From Candidatus [Bacteroides] periocalifornicus (GTDB taxonomy: Bacteria > Bacteroidota > Bacteroidia > Bacteroidales > CAJPTX01), in NCBI GenBank assembly GCA_001421095.1, contig LIIK01000047.1, positions 1-19,704 of the forward strand: 19,704 nucleotides of DNA, given 5' to 3'. A program made the translations under genes and the position numbers. Positions within the stretch are counted from its first letter, which is position 1, and each line of letters opens with the position of its first letter. This document shows, in pieces, positions 19,674 through 19,704 of the stretch. The notes under the pieces were generated by a model. It saw only the letters and a list, made by a program, of their open reading frames with translations. It was not told the DNA's origin and made no database searches.

Positions 19674-19694
19674 CTGGGCCGCTTCATGTTCGGA
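19660..19694 (-). repeat. Right copy of the 35-bp perfect inverted repeat
   Basis: This is the exact reverse complement of positions 1-35. Ten further bases (TTTCGTCACG) follow before the window ends; they cannot be compared with the left side because the window begins at base 1 of the left copy. No target-site duplication can therefore be tested. Confidence 0.95.
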
Positions 19695-19704
19695 TTTCGT
19701 CACG

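Noticed and set aside
1..19704. CRISPR array, phage, integrase or transposase
   Set aside because: No spacer-repeat pattern, no catalytic motifs of such enzymes, and no open frames outside the two giant genes that could encode one.

Overview
The window reads as Bacteroidota DNA, most likely a Porphyromonas-like oral or mucosal anaerobe. This is inferred from C-terminal type IX secretion (T9SS) sorting domains with YPNP/APNP motifs, GEVED, CUB-like, choice-of-anchor J and InlB-type repeat domains, a TAnnTTTG-type promoter element, and moderately high GC by eye. Neither the species nor the genus can be proven from this window alone.

Layout. Nearly everything is two very large tandem paralogous genes on the + strand. 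Positions 1-239 hold the left copy of a 35-bp inverted repeat, an 11-bp tandem array, a probable relic terminator of an upstream gene and a small hairpin. Positions 240-9555 hold the first paralog, a pseudogene of about 3,105 ancestral codons. It carries four nonsense codons and four single-base frameshifts, all before position 2701, and is then open for about 2,284 codons. Positions 9556-9738 hold its terminator followed by the promoter region of the next gene, with a perfect 14-bp palindrome in the promoter spacer. Positions 9739-19245 hold the intact paralog, 3,168 residues long. Positions 19246-19704 hold a strong terminator, non-coding DNA, a 10-bp-stem hairpin and the right copy of the 35-bp inverted repeat.

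Function. The intact gene encodes a secreted subtilisin-like (S8) serine protease with all catalytic motifs. The protease is followed by about 2,600 residues of beta-sandwich, carbohydrate- or protein-binding-type and repeat modules and a T9SS sorting domain, so the product is probably attached to the cell surface or released. The plan (protease, adhesin-like modules, T9SS signal) resembles that of the gingipains, but with a subtilase in place of the C25 cysteine protease. The first copy has lost its signal peptide continuity and protease frame and should make no functional secreted protease. No T9SS machinery, RNA genes, CRISPR arrays or transposases are visible.

The main points for follow-up are the one-sided distribution of lesions in the first copy, the inverted repeats and 11-bp arrays bracketing the gene pair, and the operator-like palindrome upstream of the intact gene.
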